Source: Azorinus chamasolen
Taxonomy: Eukaryota; Mollusca; Bivalvia; Cardiida; Solecurtidae
NCBI GenBank assembly: GCA_963576725.1
Contig: OY755239.1
Span: 58,125,453-58,189,452 of the forward strand
Length of the DNA stretch: 64,000 bases
Direction of reading: 5' to 3'
Shown: piece after piece, positions 54,795 to 63,665 of the stretch
Layout: the number at the start of each line of letters is the position of its first letter
How positions within the stretch are numbered: position 1 is the stretch's first letter
The notes under the pieces: generated by a model
What the model saw: only the letters and a program-made list of their open reading frames with translations
Database searches by the model: none
What the model was told of the DNA's origin: nothing
Translations under genes and position numbers: made by a program

Positions 54795-54872
54795 AAAAGT
54801 GTGGATTCTGATGAGACGCCGAGTTACTCTGCGTCTTATCTGGATCCAAACTGTTTGCGAAGGGAATCACAG
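54795..54872. repeat. TTAA-D core
   Basis: GTGTGGATTCTGATGAGACG, CCGAGTTACTCTGCGTCTTA and ATCCAAACTGTTTGCG. It accounts for much of the 117-codon frame at 54738-55091. Confidence 0.6.
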
Positions 54873-55192
54873 GTTTGCCACCAGGAACCAGACTTGTTTG
54901 ATACCTCATTTATGTTTTTGAACCTTAATGAAACAATGTGCTGCGACGCAGATGAATGCGTAGCAAATTCCCTGGGGATATCTTATATACTGTCTCTAAA
55001 GGTTACATGTGTTATACTCAAAGTGATAAATCAACGTCAATGCCAACGTCGTAGGCGTTGTTACCCACATATCTTAGAGCTTCTAGTTTGAAGTAAACGG
55101 GTTGTTTTGTTGTTATGTTAGGTATAACTGCACAAGTTGAATAAATTATGTTATTAGTTTTAACTACACAAGTTGTATACGTTATCAGCGCC

Positions 55193-55275
55193 TTGACCCG
55201 CATTTGCAAATAGCTTGCACCCAGATGAGACACCGAGTAACTCGGCGTCTCATCCAGTACCAAGCTAATGGATAT
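55193..55275. repeat. TTAA-D core
   Basis: CATTTGCAAATAGCTTGCAC, GATGAGACACCGAGTAACTC and GGCGTCTCATCC. Confidence 0.55.
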
Positions 55276-55501
55276 TCTGGCCATAGTTTTATAATATCTT
55301 AATCTAACCACAATAAGTCTTAATTGCACCACAAGTGTTATTTGCTTCCAGGGGATTAAGAGCTAACAGGTTCGTTACTCAATACATGCATAGTTACTAT
55401 TTCAATTTGGATCAACCTATGAATTTTGCAGCCGAAATATTACTTAACTTGCTGAAACAGTATGCCAGGTTTCATATTCAAAACGTATGTTGTGTTGTAG
55501 A

Positions 55502-55819
55502 TACAATTAAACTTCGATATCTCGAACTTCAAGAGACCATACAAATTACTCGAGATAACAGATTTATCCGATGATTTATAATCTGAACAATTTCTCAAGT
55601 TCGCATCTTATTACAGGTCTAACGCAATGCTGAAAGCTCCTGTAGGAGCTTTCAGCATTACTTTCGACCTGCATTAAGCTGTCACATGTGTTTCTAGTTA
55701 TGCGTAGTGATATATTTTAGAACAATTCTGTATTGCAAATTTTGGAATGATCGAACTTTTAGTTTGATCTATCACGAAGTTCGAGTTATCCGAGTTCGAG
55801 ATATCGAAGTTCAACTGTA
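55502..55819. mobile_element. TA-315 MITE, complete
   Basis: TA at 55502-55503 and 55818-55819; 314 bp. Ends CAATTAAACTTCGATATCTC and GATATCGAAGTTCAACTG. Hairpin CTGAAAGCTCCTGTAGGAGC. It gives the best uninterrupted comparison for the broken element at 28018. Confidence 0.85.
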
Positions 55820-56139
55820 TTTAAATATTATAATAGTTGTACCATCGCTTACGTTTAAAAGGGTTTAGTGAGGAATTCACATTGTTTTGTTATCTGAGAT
55901 ATATTTATAAGTAGATGTTTCATTGAATCTCCAATCTTATAGTATTATGCTTTACTACGAACATGTTTAATTCACTTATGCCATAATGTTGCCACAAACA
56001 GCACATGCCACAGGTGCATATGACCACGCTCATGCATGAAAACAAGAGCCATAGATGCAAAGATTGAAATCGAGTCAAGAATGCTACTTGTGACTTTTAA
56101 AATAGCTCAAGTCCTTGCAAGTATTCCATTTTATATTTA

Positions 56140-56252
56140 GCCATTATCTCGTTAAGTCCAGAACCCGAATCGTATTGGCCAGAGACACTCGGCGTCTCAT
56201 CAGGATCCAAGATCTTCGACACTTGGTCAATAGTTTCCTTACTAACGCTATT
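56140..56252. repeat. TTAA-D fragment
   Basis: GACACTCGGCGTCTCATCAG, GATCCAAGATCTTCGACAC and TTGGTCAATAGTTTCCTTAC. The left hairpin arm is gone. Confidence 0.45.
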
Positions 56253-57007
56253 GCTAGAATGTAGTAAAAAATGCACTTGATTGAACCTTGACATAAAATT
56301 ATGTTGATATAGGGAGGCAAGGATCAACAATTCCATTATTTTTGGTTATCAAAGTATTATAGGTTCAGTGTACTAAGACATATATGAGGCGGTGTTCTAA
56401 ACACCGGTAGATGAATTGACCCTACCTTACATGAGTTACTTCCTTCTGTAACAAAATATCAACGATATATTCTTTAGACGACTAACAATTGTCGTCAATG
56501 AAATTTGTGTCCGAGACTTTTGTCGTCTCTTCATTTTTTCATATTTATTTAACTTTTTTGTGATCGTTCATCGCCCGGTGTCTGTCCGTCAACAGATGCT
56601 TTATACGAAATCTCATCGAAAACCAACAAGTTAGTATGTAACCAGATTTACATAAATGGTCTTGGTATCATGCGCTATCATAATTGCAAACATTCTGGAT
56701 CCATGTGAAACTCTTCTTACAATGGCGAACAAAACAATATAAACATCTTCTTCTCCAAATCTAGAGGTCAAACTTTAATGATATTTGATAGGCATAGTCT
56801 TCTTGTGACTCTTTCTAATATTGCTAAACTCATTTTGATATCTCAAAATAAATAAAACACGGCTCTTGGGGCAGGGCTAGATTGCATTATATAGCTTGAT
56901 AGAAAATGCATTCTGAAACCTTTAAAAATATTTTTCTCCAAAAGCGGTTGTTCAATTTGATTGGTAGGGATAATCCTCTGGTGACTTTTTATCAAACTCG
57001 CTGACAT

Positions 57008-57023
57008 AAAAAAAAAAAAAAAA
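57008..57023. repeat. A-run
   Basis: About 16 A in a row at the left edge of the SINE. On the SINE's own strand this is a T-tract at its 3' end. Confidence 0.85.
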
Positions 57024-57320
57024 GTACCTAGTTATAGTCTACTTTCAGTCCGAATGACCGTTCAGCCGACTGTACATTTACTCCCCTGGTCATTGAGTCA
57101 TTGGCCTACAATATTGAGCACTGCTAACATATGGCGCAATCATGCAGCCGCAGTACCGGCGAGTGACCCTCACAGGTACCCATTTTAACCCCTGGGTGGA
57201 GAGTATGTGCGGGTGGGAGACACGGAAAAGCGTCTCTGAAATTTCCGGGTGGGACCGGGATTTGAACCCCGGACCACCGGACTGATAGTCAAGCGCGTTA
57301 CCACTAGACCACCGCCACCT
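57024..57320 (-). mobile_element. tRNA-derived SINE, minus strand
   Basis: Minus-strand head GGTGGCGGTGG, A box GGTCTAGTGGTAACG (RC of 57296-57311), B box GGGGTTCAAATCCC (57257-57270), then the body shared with 17201-17404, including the block at 57176-57196. Better preserved than the 17-kb copy. Flanking GCTGACAT and GCTGATGT may be remnants of a target duplication. Confidence 0.8.
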
Positions 57321-57850
57321 TAATGAAGCTGATGTCTCAACAAAACATGGATGCAAGGGGTAGAACTACATAACCTCATATAAGTATATAGAAAACGTTT
57401 AAAACTTTTCAAAACCGGTAGTCCAATCTAAATGGAATTTGGTAAGAATAGTCCCCTATGACCCTGTATCACAATTGCTAAAACCATGCTGATATCTGCA
57501 AAAAGTATGGCCGCCAGATACGGGGCTAAATTCCTTGTATGACTATATATGGAAACCTTTATCGATGTGTAAATGTGAGCACTATACGTTTAATGTATGA
57601 AATAATTGGTTTGTGTTTTTCTATAATTAACACAATGGAATGTGATATAATCAACATCTTGCAATAAATCCCTCATTTTGTTTAATATTTTTGCATGATT
57701 TCAAAATACCTTATCACAATTCAGTATAAACTGTTCCCAAAGGCGATATTAACATTCGTATCAATTTCTGCAGCGAAATAAGCATCAATAGTTTAATTGC
57801 AAATGCTTGGATTCTTAGTCCCGTTCTTGTGTTGAACCATAAATTTGGTT

Positions 57851-58064
57851 TTAACCTTTCTCCCGCGAATTATAACATGACTTGCATTTGCAAACAGATG
57901 GAACCAAGCCTAGACTGACGCCGAGTAGCTCGGCATCTCATCAGGATCCAAGTTGTTTGACAGTCGGTCAATTTCTTCTCGTAAGCATACATTGGAATTA
58001 GTTCAAATAGCATCAGAACTAAATTCGAGTAGACAATTTAATTTTATAGCGGGGTAAGAGTTAC
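57851..58064. mobile_element. TTAA-D MITE, full-length
   Basis: TTAACCTTTCTCCCGCGAAT at the left and AGCGGGGTAAGAGTTA at the right (right TTAA mutated to TTAC). Hairpin GACGCCGAGTAGCTCGGC. It shows the full extent of the family, whose fragments elsewhere lack ends. Confidence 0.7.
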
Positions 58065-58660
58065 AAATTTAATATCATATCATAATCTCTGAAGACGGCA
58101 GTGATATTTGTATGTATACATCTAGATTAGATGGCCACGGTGGAATTTTCCATTTGGCTCTTACAATGGCAATGGGTTCCTATGAATACACATTCAAACA
58201 TTTTGGATCCAGATGAAACACCATCGCAGTGGGGGGAGGGGGTGTTAAATCGTTTTTCAGTGTAATAAAGGCATCTGAAAGAATTAAATAATGGGAATTG
58301 CATGATAATGAAAAAGTTAATTATTACATTACTAACATATTACTGCTACATGTATTTGATGTGAAGAATAAAAAATAAAACGGTCAGTGGATCAATACTG
58401 CAACAGCCCAAAGGGACACTATCTGCAATAACAAAAACGAACTAACTTGAAAATGGTGTGAGGAATACTTCTTATTGTTTCTCTCTTTATCGTATCCATA
58501 TGCCGTCTTTTGGGATTCGACTCGGCATTGGAACGTCAGAATAAATTAATTGGTATGATACATTCTACAGACGAGTTCGACATTTATGTAATAAGTTGTG
58601 GTCTAACACTTATATATATTTCTTATGTACATAAAAGTTACACTACTTCAAAAGAAAAAC
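58065..58660. other. Mostly unexplained; small TTAA-D piece near 58200
   Basis: TTTTGGATCCAGATGAAACA at about 58200 is the only recognised fragment. Confidence 0.4.
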
Positions 58661-58665
58661 AAGTG

Positions 58666-58900
58666 CAGTAAAATCCCTCCAAAATGGTCATACGTTTGGG
58701 TGACAGAGGCATCAGAGGCATGTGGCTGCTTAATGCAGGATGAAAGTTATGCAGAAAGTTCCTATAGGACCGAAATGTGTATACATTTGCTCTTTCCTTG
58801 TGTTGCTGTTCGGGCGAATGTTTGTTCTGTATGTGGTGTTTCCTGCATGACTCAGTTTTGTACTTTCATTTAGTGGTAGTATTAGAGGGGTCCTACTGTA
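58666..58900. mobile_element. TA-204 type MITE with inserted or rearranged right half
   Basis: CAGTAAAATCCCTCCAAAAT to GGGGTCCTACTG with TA at 58899-58900. The left hairpin arm is normal (CTTAATGCAGGATGAAAGTT); the right one is replaced by unrelated sequence. Confidence 0.6.
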
Positions 58901-58934
58901 TGCCGTATAACCACTGTTATTACCTTATCTAATA

Positions 58935-59332
58935 GTGGCGACTGTTGACACATTTGCAAACGGAGTACAGTAAAACCTCTCTAATGCGACCACTTAATGA
59001 ATAAACATGGATGTCTGTATAAGCAGGTGGTTGCTTAATACAGGACGAAAGTTATGCAGAAAGCTTTCATCTTGCATTAAGTTACCACGTGTCTTTGCCA
59101 CTGTGAATTATGCCCCTTTTTGCTGGTCGCATTAGTGGGGTTTTACTGTATTCCCAAATCACACAGCACCTGTAGACACCGTCTGTTCAGGGTCTGCTAG
59201 GTGTCTTTATTGAATTATATAGATTCAATTTTAAATTACAAAAGCCAAAACATTCTGTGTTCATAAACTATATTAACAAAATTATATAATTAATGTTTAT
59301 GTCATTTTGTCTTACATCAAGTGAAGGGTTAG
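58935..59332. mobile_element. TTAA-A MITE interrupted by a TA-204 MITE
   Basis: CATTTGCAAACGGAGTA precedes the insert. TTCCCAAATCACACAG, the CGTCTGTTCAGGGTCTGCT arm and AATTATATAGATTCAAT follow it, as in an uninterrupted TTAA-A. Confidence 0.65.
58966..59150. mobile_element. TA-204 MITE nested in TTAA-A
   Basis: TA at 58966-58967 and 59149-59150 flank 181 bp. Ends CAGTAAAACCTCTCTAATGC and AGTGGGGTTTTACTG. The right arm of its hairpin is partly deleted. Confidence 0.8.
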
Positions 59333-59571
59333 TGACAAAATATGATTTCCTATTCCGTCGGCATACTGTCAAACATGTATATTTCGATTTGTGTTATATC
59401 AACAATATTATTTCACAAATTGCTACACAATATTGTATATAGGAAGTTAGGAACCACAACTATGGTTATATTAATAAGCCGGGGTAAATGTTAAGATCCA
59501 ATATTTATTCAACGCAGCTGTGGCCTTTATTTTTCCGTAGTGCCATCTCAAAGCACGCATAAAGGCATGAA

Positions 59572-59939
59572 CACAGAAATCCCTTCTAACGCGACCAGTT
59601 TATGAACAAACATAACTGTTTCTAAAAGCAGTTGGTTGCTCAACCCATTCTCGCCTACTGACGCATTTTGACGCCTCTGAAATTTGTTGAAACAATTGTG
59701 ATAAATCGAGCACTTGCTCCATGGGTTTCAAATCTACACAATTCTAACATTTTCCTTTTCTATTGTTAATGCTCCTTTTCGGTAGATTTATTCAAAGGAG
59801 ATGGGGTCTAAAATAATCTAAAGGGGTGGGGTGAGTTAAAGGTGGGACGAACACAACGCAGATAGATTCCAACATTAAGCATCAAATACCTAGAAGCATA
59901 CCTCTTTTTGAGTGGTCGCTATAGAAGGGTTTAACTGTA
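59572..59939. mobile_element. TA-204 type MITE interrupted by TTAA-C
   Basis: Left end ACAGAAATCCCTTCTAACGC, arm AGCAGTTGGTTGCT; after the insert AGGTGGGACGAAC, AGTGGTCGCTATAGAAGGG and the end TTTAACTG. The central hairpin is incomplete. Confidence 0.65.
59640..59839. mobile_element. TTAA-C MITE, nested
   Basis: TCAA (mutated TTAA) at 59640-59643 and TTAA at 59836-59839. CCCATTCTCGCCTACTGACG, the hairpin remnant GAGCACTTGCTCCATGG, and AATGCTCCTTTTCGGTAGAT. Confidence 0.7.
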
Positions 59940-60271
59940 TAAAGAAGAAACCTTCAACAAAGATTTTCAGAGTGAAAAACAATCCTGATACATAGACACT
60001 TTGATAAAGTGTATTCCTGTTTGCTCAAAGAATCAAATGCGATATGACGGTATAATTATGCTCTTCACTTAGACAAAGAGGGCCGTAGATGAAGCAACAC
60101 AGTATCCTGAATTATAACAAAGGCGCTTCCTGCTGGGTAGGACACTCTTTATCCCTTGAAGTTAGTATGGTAATGCTGTGTGTAATATATCATTGTCAAG
60201 ATTCGCATCATAACACATCTACCATCTGGACTGTAGTGTATCAACCTTAGTGTAGCGATGTAGTTCTATAT

Positions 60272-60756
60272 TTAAAGGGGAAGTCCCTACAATGAATGCA
60301 TATTTTCAATAACATCATAAAACATCGTATTTTTTACGTTCAGTCATTATTATGAAGATTGTCAATTTAAACATATATCGAAAAATGCCCCTGGGATTAA
60401 AAATAAACCGATTTCATCAATCCTTATAATGTTTGTTCTACAACAAAGTATTATCGGCAGTTTCCGCCCAAATGTTCAGCGTTTTAATGATGATCACCCG
60501 ATCCCTCTACTGTTTACGTAACGGAATTTTTCGGAAGTGGTCGGAGGGACGCGAATAGCGCCGAAACTAAAACCCAACCCGAATAAAACTGAATAAAATC
60601 GGGATCGTCGATATCAAACACATGGTTGTTTTGTCATTTTCAACGTTTATTGGATTGGTGTTTTTACGATATACTGCTTTTCAGCATATAAACAAACGGG
60701 TGTTGTATATTTTAGGTATTTTTGAAACGCGTCGAATGTAGGGACTTCCTCTTTAA
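60272..60756 (+). mobile_element. TTAA-K (Kolobok-like) MITE, complete
   Basis: TTAA at 60272-60275 and 60753-60756 flank 477 bp with TIRs AGGGGAAGTCCCTACA and TGTAGGGACTTCCTCT. No palindromic core, unlike the other TTAA families. AGGG ends with TTAA are seen in Kolobok as well as piggyBac elements, so the superfamily is open. Confidence 0.75.
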
Positions 60757-60823
60757 GTCAGAACGGGCCATGGAAACATGAAAATATGAATATACATGGT
60801 TGTCTTTAAAAACAGACATTTAC

Positions 60824-61057
60824 TTAAACCTTTCCCTGTTCTGTATTCATGTAAGAAATAATGACAACATAATTATTCATTAGCTCAATTTTTCTAATGT
60901 AAACTTTTCATTGGATTGTTTTTCTTTGACAAAAAATATAGTATCAGAGCTGTATCATACCAAAAGCAAACAGGGCAGAGCCTACAGGAGCCGTCTGATC
61001 TAGGTCTACTCTGTTTGCAAATGCGTGAAAATACGTTTATATGTGGGAAAGGGTTAA
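60824..61057. mobile_element. TTAA-A MITE
   Basis: TTAA at 60824-60827 and 61054-61057. ACCTTTCCCTGTTCTGTATT to ATGTGGGAAAGGG. One hairpin arm is shortened (AGAGCCTACAGGAGCCGTCT). Confidence 0.75.
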
Positions 61058-61271
61058 TGCAGTGTAAAAGTAATTATGTTAGCTCATGCATGACATTTGT
61101 GCATAACCCTCGTCCGACGTTTAGAAGCTACCACCTGCGTTTAAGACCCAGAATGAGACGTGTTATTTGTAGTTGTTGTATAGGATGCTTGCTGTATACT
61201 GTTCTGTCCTAGACTGCTTCAGTGCTATAAGTCTCACATTAGTGTTCACTGTTATCGCGGCTGCATACAAT

Positions 61272-61479
61272 TACAGTAAAACCTCTCTTAACCGGCAGTT
61301 AAATTTAGTATGAATACCGGTCTTGGAGACAGGTGGCAGCTTAATGCAGGGTGAAAGTCATGCAGAAAGCTCCTAGAGGAGCTTTCTGCATGACTTTCAC
61401 CCTGCATTAAGCAGCCACCTGCCTAAAAGTATCTAAATTATTATCTACTAGAATTCCGGTTAAGAGAGGTTATACTGTA
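61272..61479. mobile_element. TA-204 MITE, complete, near-perfect hairpin
   Basis: TA at 61272-61273 and 61478-61479; 204 bp. The inner palindrome at about 61330-61424 is almost uninterrupted, with the apex AAGCTCCTAGAGGAGCTT. Likely among the youngest of its family here. Confidence 0.9.
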
Positions 61480-62011
61480 TGTAATTGTCCAATATGTGTC
61501 GCCTTTTTAATTTCATTGTACGACATGGTGGTTCTTCCCCTTTGGTTAAACATTACAGTCACAATTTGAAATACTTTGGATCTTGAGAAGACGCCGTTGT
61601 TTTGCAAAAGTCATTATAGATTCGCCCATGTTATTGCAAGGCATTAAGGCTATAATTAAGAATTATTAAATCAGACGACGAAAGTGTACGTATTAAATAA
61701 ATAGGCAGAGTAAATAATCGTACGTCGTCTACGACACATTATTTTCTTTTGATTATTATTTCATCGCATAAAAATCGTTACAATTACCAATTATTAGAGA
61801 TGGATCTGGAACCAAAAAGCAATACAAGTTGGGCATACCCAAGTTATATGAAAACTATCAGAACGTTGTCACCGGTGTGCAGGATACTGTTCTATATTGT
61901 TTTCAATTAGTGTACAGTCAATTAAGGAGTATGATACAATACAACCTGGCTTTCATGACATCCGATGTGTGGTACCATGATTATCTAGGAAGAGAAATGA
62001 CTGTAAGAATA
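61480..62011. other. Nothing recognised
   Basis: TTGGATCTTGAGAAGACGCC near 61570 may be a TTAA-D remnant. The 70-codon frame at 61829-62041 runs into the next MITE and is not a gene. Confidence 0.4.
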
Positions 62012-62239
62012 TTAACCCATTACCTCGTATGCTATTTTTAGACCTGACCTCTTTGAATGAATCTGCCGAAAATGAGCATTTACTAGTGAAAAGGAAAATT
62101 TGAGAATTGTGTACTTTTGAAATCATTGTGATAAAAAGAGCATTTGCTTCCATGGAGCAAATGCTCTATTTATCACAATGGTTTCATAAAGTGACTTTTA
62201 CAGAGGCGTAGAAAGGCGTATTTATGGCGGAAAGGGTAA
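62012..62239. mobile_element. TTAA-C MITE, full-length
   Basis: TTAA at 62012-62015, GTAA at 62236-62239. The hairpin pairs AAGAGCATTTGCTTCCATGG with its complement. Confidence 0.8.
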
Positions 62240-62282
62240 ACTGAATTGTTTATATGAACAACGGAATAATTTATCATAGCGT

Positions 62283-62365
62283 ATTATTCATAAAGACACG
62301 GACGTGACTCTGGTCAGATGGCTCTTATAAGAACCATCTGTTCATGACCTACCCCATTCGCAAGG
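62283..62365. repeat. TTAA-A like hairpin fragment
   Basis: CTGGTCAGATGGCTCTTATA with AGAACCATCTG; flanking arms only weakly match. Confidence 0.4.
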
Positions 62366-62811
62366 TGCAAAACTGCGCGTTTCTTTGAAGTAATGGGTTA
62401 CATGAAACCGGTGAAATATATGTAGACGTTTCAGACTGATAAACCGCATCAGAAATACTTCCTTAATTATGGTACTTATTTTCTCGCTTCTCAGTCGTGC
62501 TAGATAAGCTGAGTTACTAAAAATAGCCGTACTAGAAATCCTTATCTGGAACACCCCGTGACAAGTGTATTCATACGCGCGATTGGGTAAAATCAATACA
62601 AGGGAAGGACTTCTTACAGAATTATACCAACATTTCTATAGGCAACAACCTTATGAATTGAAATTAATGTAAGTAATTAGCACGAATATGAAAATCTATT
62701 TATCATATAAACACTTTAAAAGCCTATTTAATTAACCGAAGACGTTGTTTTGTAGTCACTCAGTCATTTATATTTACGCCAAAACGTAACGTTTGTGGTT
62801 GTCATAACAAA

Positions 62812-62819
62812 TGACGTCA
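62812..62819. promoter_or_regulatory. CRE-like TGACGTCA palindrome
   Basis: A perfect CREB/ATF consensus in ATGACGTCAT, 9 bp left of the TTAA hairpin. Activity is not shown. Confidence 0.3.
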
Positions 62820-62827
62820 TTAGAGGG

Positions 62828-62964
62828 TTAATACACGTTTTTTCGGGCAATAACATCTGCAATGTCCCGAGGGACTGTTGTTGGCCCGAGTCCTTCGGGC
62901 TCGGGCCAACAACAGTCCCTCGGGACACTGCAGATGTTATTGCCCGAAAACAAACGTGTATTAA
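62828..62964. mobile_element. GC-rich TTAA-flanked hairpin element
   Basis: TTAA at 62828-62831 and 62961-62964 flank 129 bp. TACACGTTTTTTCGGGCAAT pairs with the complementary right arm, continuing through CATCTGCAATGTCCCGAGGG and GGCCCGAG to a 9-base loop. Arms are nearly perfect and much GC-richer than any other element here. TTAA suggests a piggyBac-type MITE, but no CCC start is present. No second copy in the window. Confidence 0.75.
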
Positions 62965-63515
62965 CGCTATTCTTGCATAAAACCAATTTTCTGCTCTCCT
63001 GCATCAATTTAATTCTTCAAAATACAGGCAAAACAACGGCAGCAAAACTATACACTTCTTTGACACTTCGGCGATTTATGCTGTTTCTGGGCCACTGTTT
63101 TCTTTTCGACGTCAATTCATGATTGTATCAAATACCGTTTACACGGAATTTCATTCAATATGTCTATCACTAAAAACAGTTCATTGTCGGTGCTCCTGGA
63201 AATACTCACACCCCGGCGTTCACCTAGCTTAGGTCAAAACGCTGTAGCATTCGCGTCCATTGTTTACCTTAGGCCCGTAATAGGTATAATTAAAACCGGT
63301 CAACAACAGCGCGTGAGCACGAGAATCGCCTTGTTAATACATGGTCTAGCGGGACTACAACAGCACGTTTTATGCAAGAATTTGGTGTCACGCCTAAAGT
63401 TATGCTGCGGTCTGTTGCTATTAGATATGGAAGTCGTATTACGCAATGTAAAGTAGTACTTCACAAATTCGTTAATTTTCTTGGTTTTAGGGCGTATTTC
63501 AGCGAGAAAAATAAT

Positions 63516-63665
63516 CAAGTATGGGATTTGTTAAAGCCGGGGGGGGGGGGGGTTCTATACCCTCGGTTGGTCTGTTCCTATCGGAAACTCGCTAAAGCTC
63601 GTTTCCGACTGGAACAGACCAACCTCGGGTATAGAAACCCCCGTCTTTAACAAAACCCATGCTTG
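63516..63665. repeat. 150-bp hairpin with a G14 run
   Basis: CAAGTATGGGATTTGTTAAA at the left pairs with the complement ending CCCATGCTTG at the right. Inner arms include TTGGTCTGTTCC and CGGAAACTCGC, loop TAAA. Fourteen G in a row (63539-63552) sit opposite only five C, so the run has probably expanded. Class unknown. Confidence 0.75.

Larger units (their letters stand above)
56745..57560. repeat. Older degenerate tandem repeat split by a SINE
   Basis: CTTCTCCAAA at 56747 and TTTCTCCAAAAGCGG near 56932 start similar units of about 186 bp. After the SINE, CTTTTCAAAACCGGTAGTCC and GAATAGTCCCCTATGACCC continue a third unit. Divergence is high, so the period is approximate. Confidence 0.5.

Noticed and set aside
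54738..55091. 117-codon frame as a gene
   Set aside because: Its middle is a translated TTAA-D core (VDSDETPSYSASYLDPNC) and the rest has no signature.
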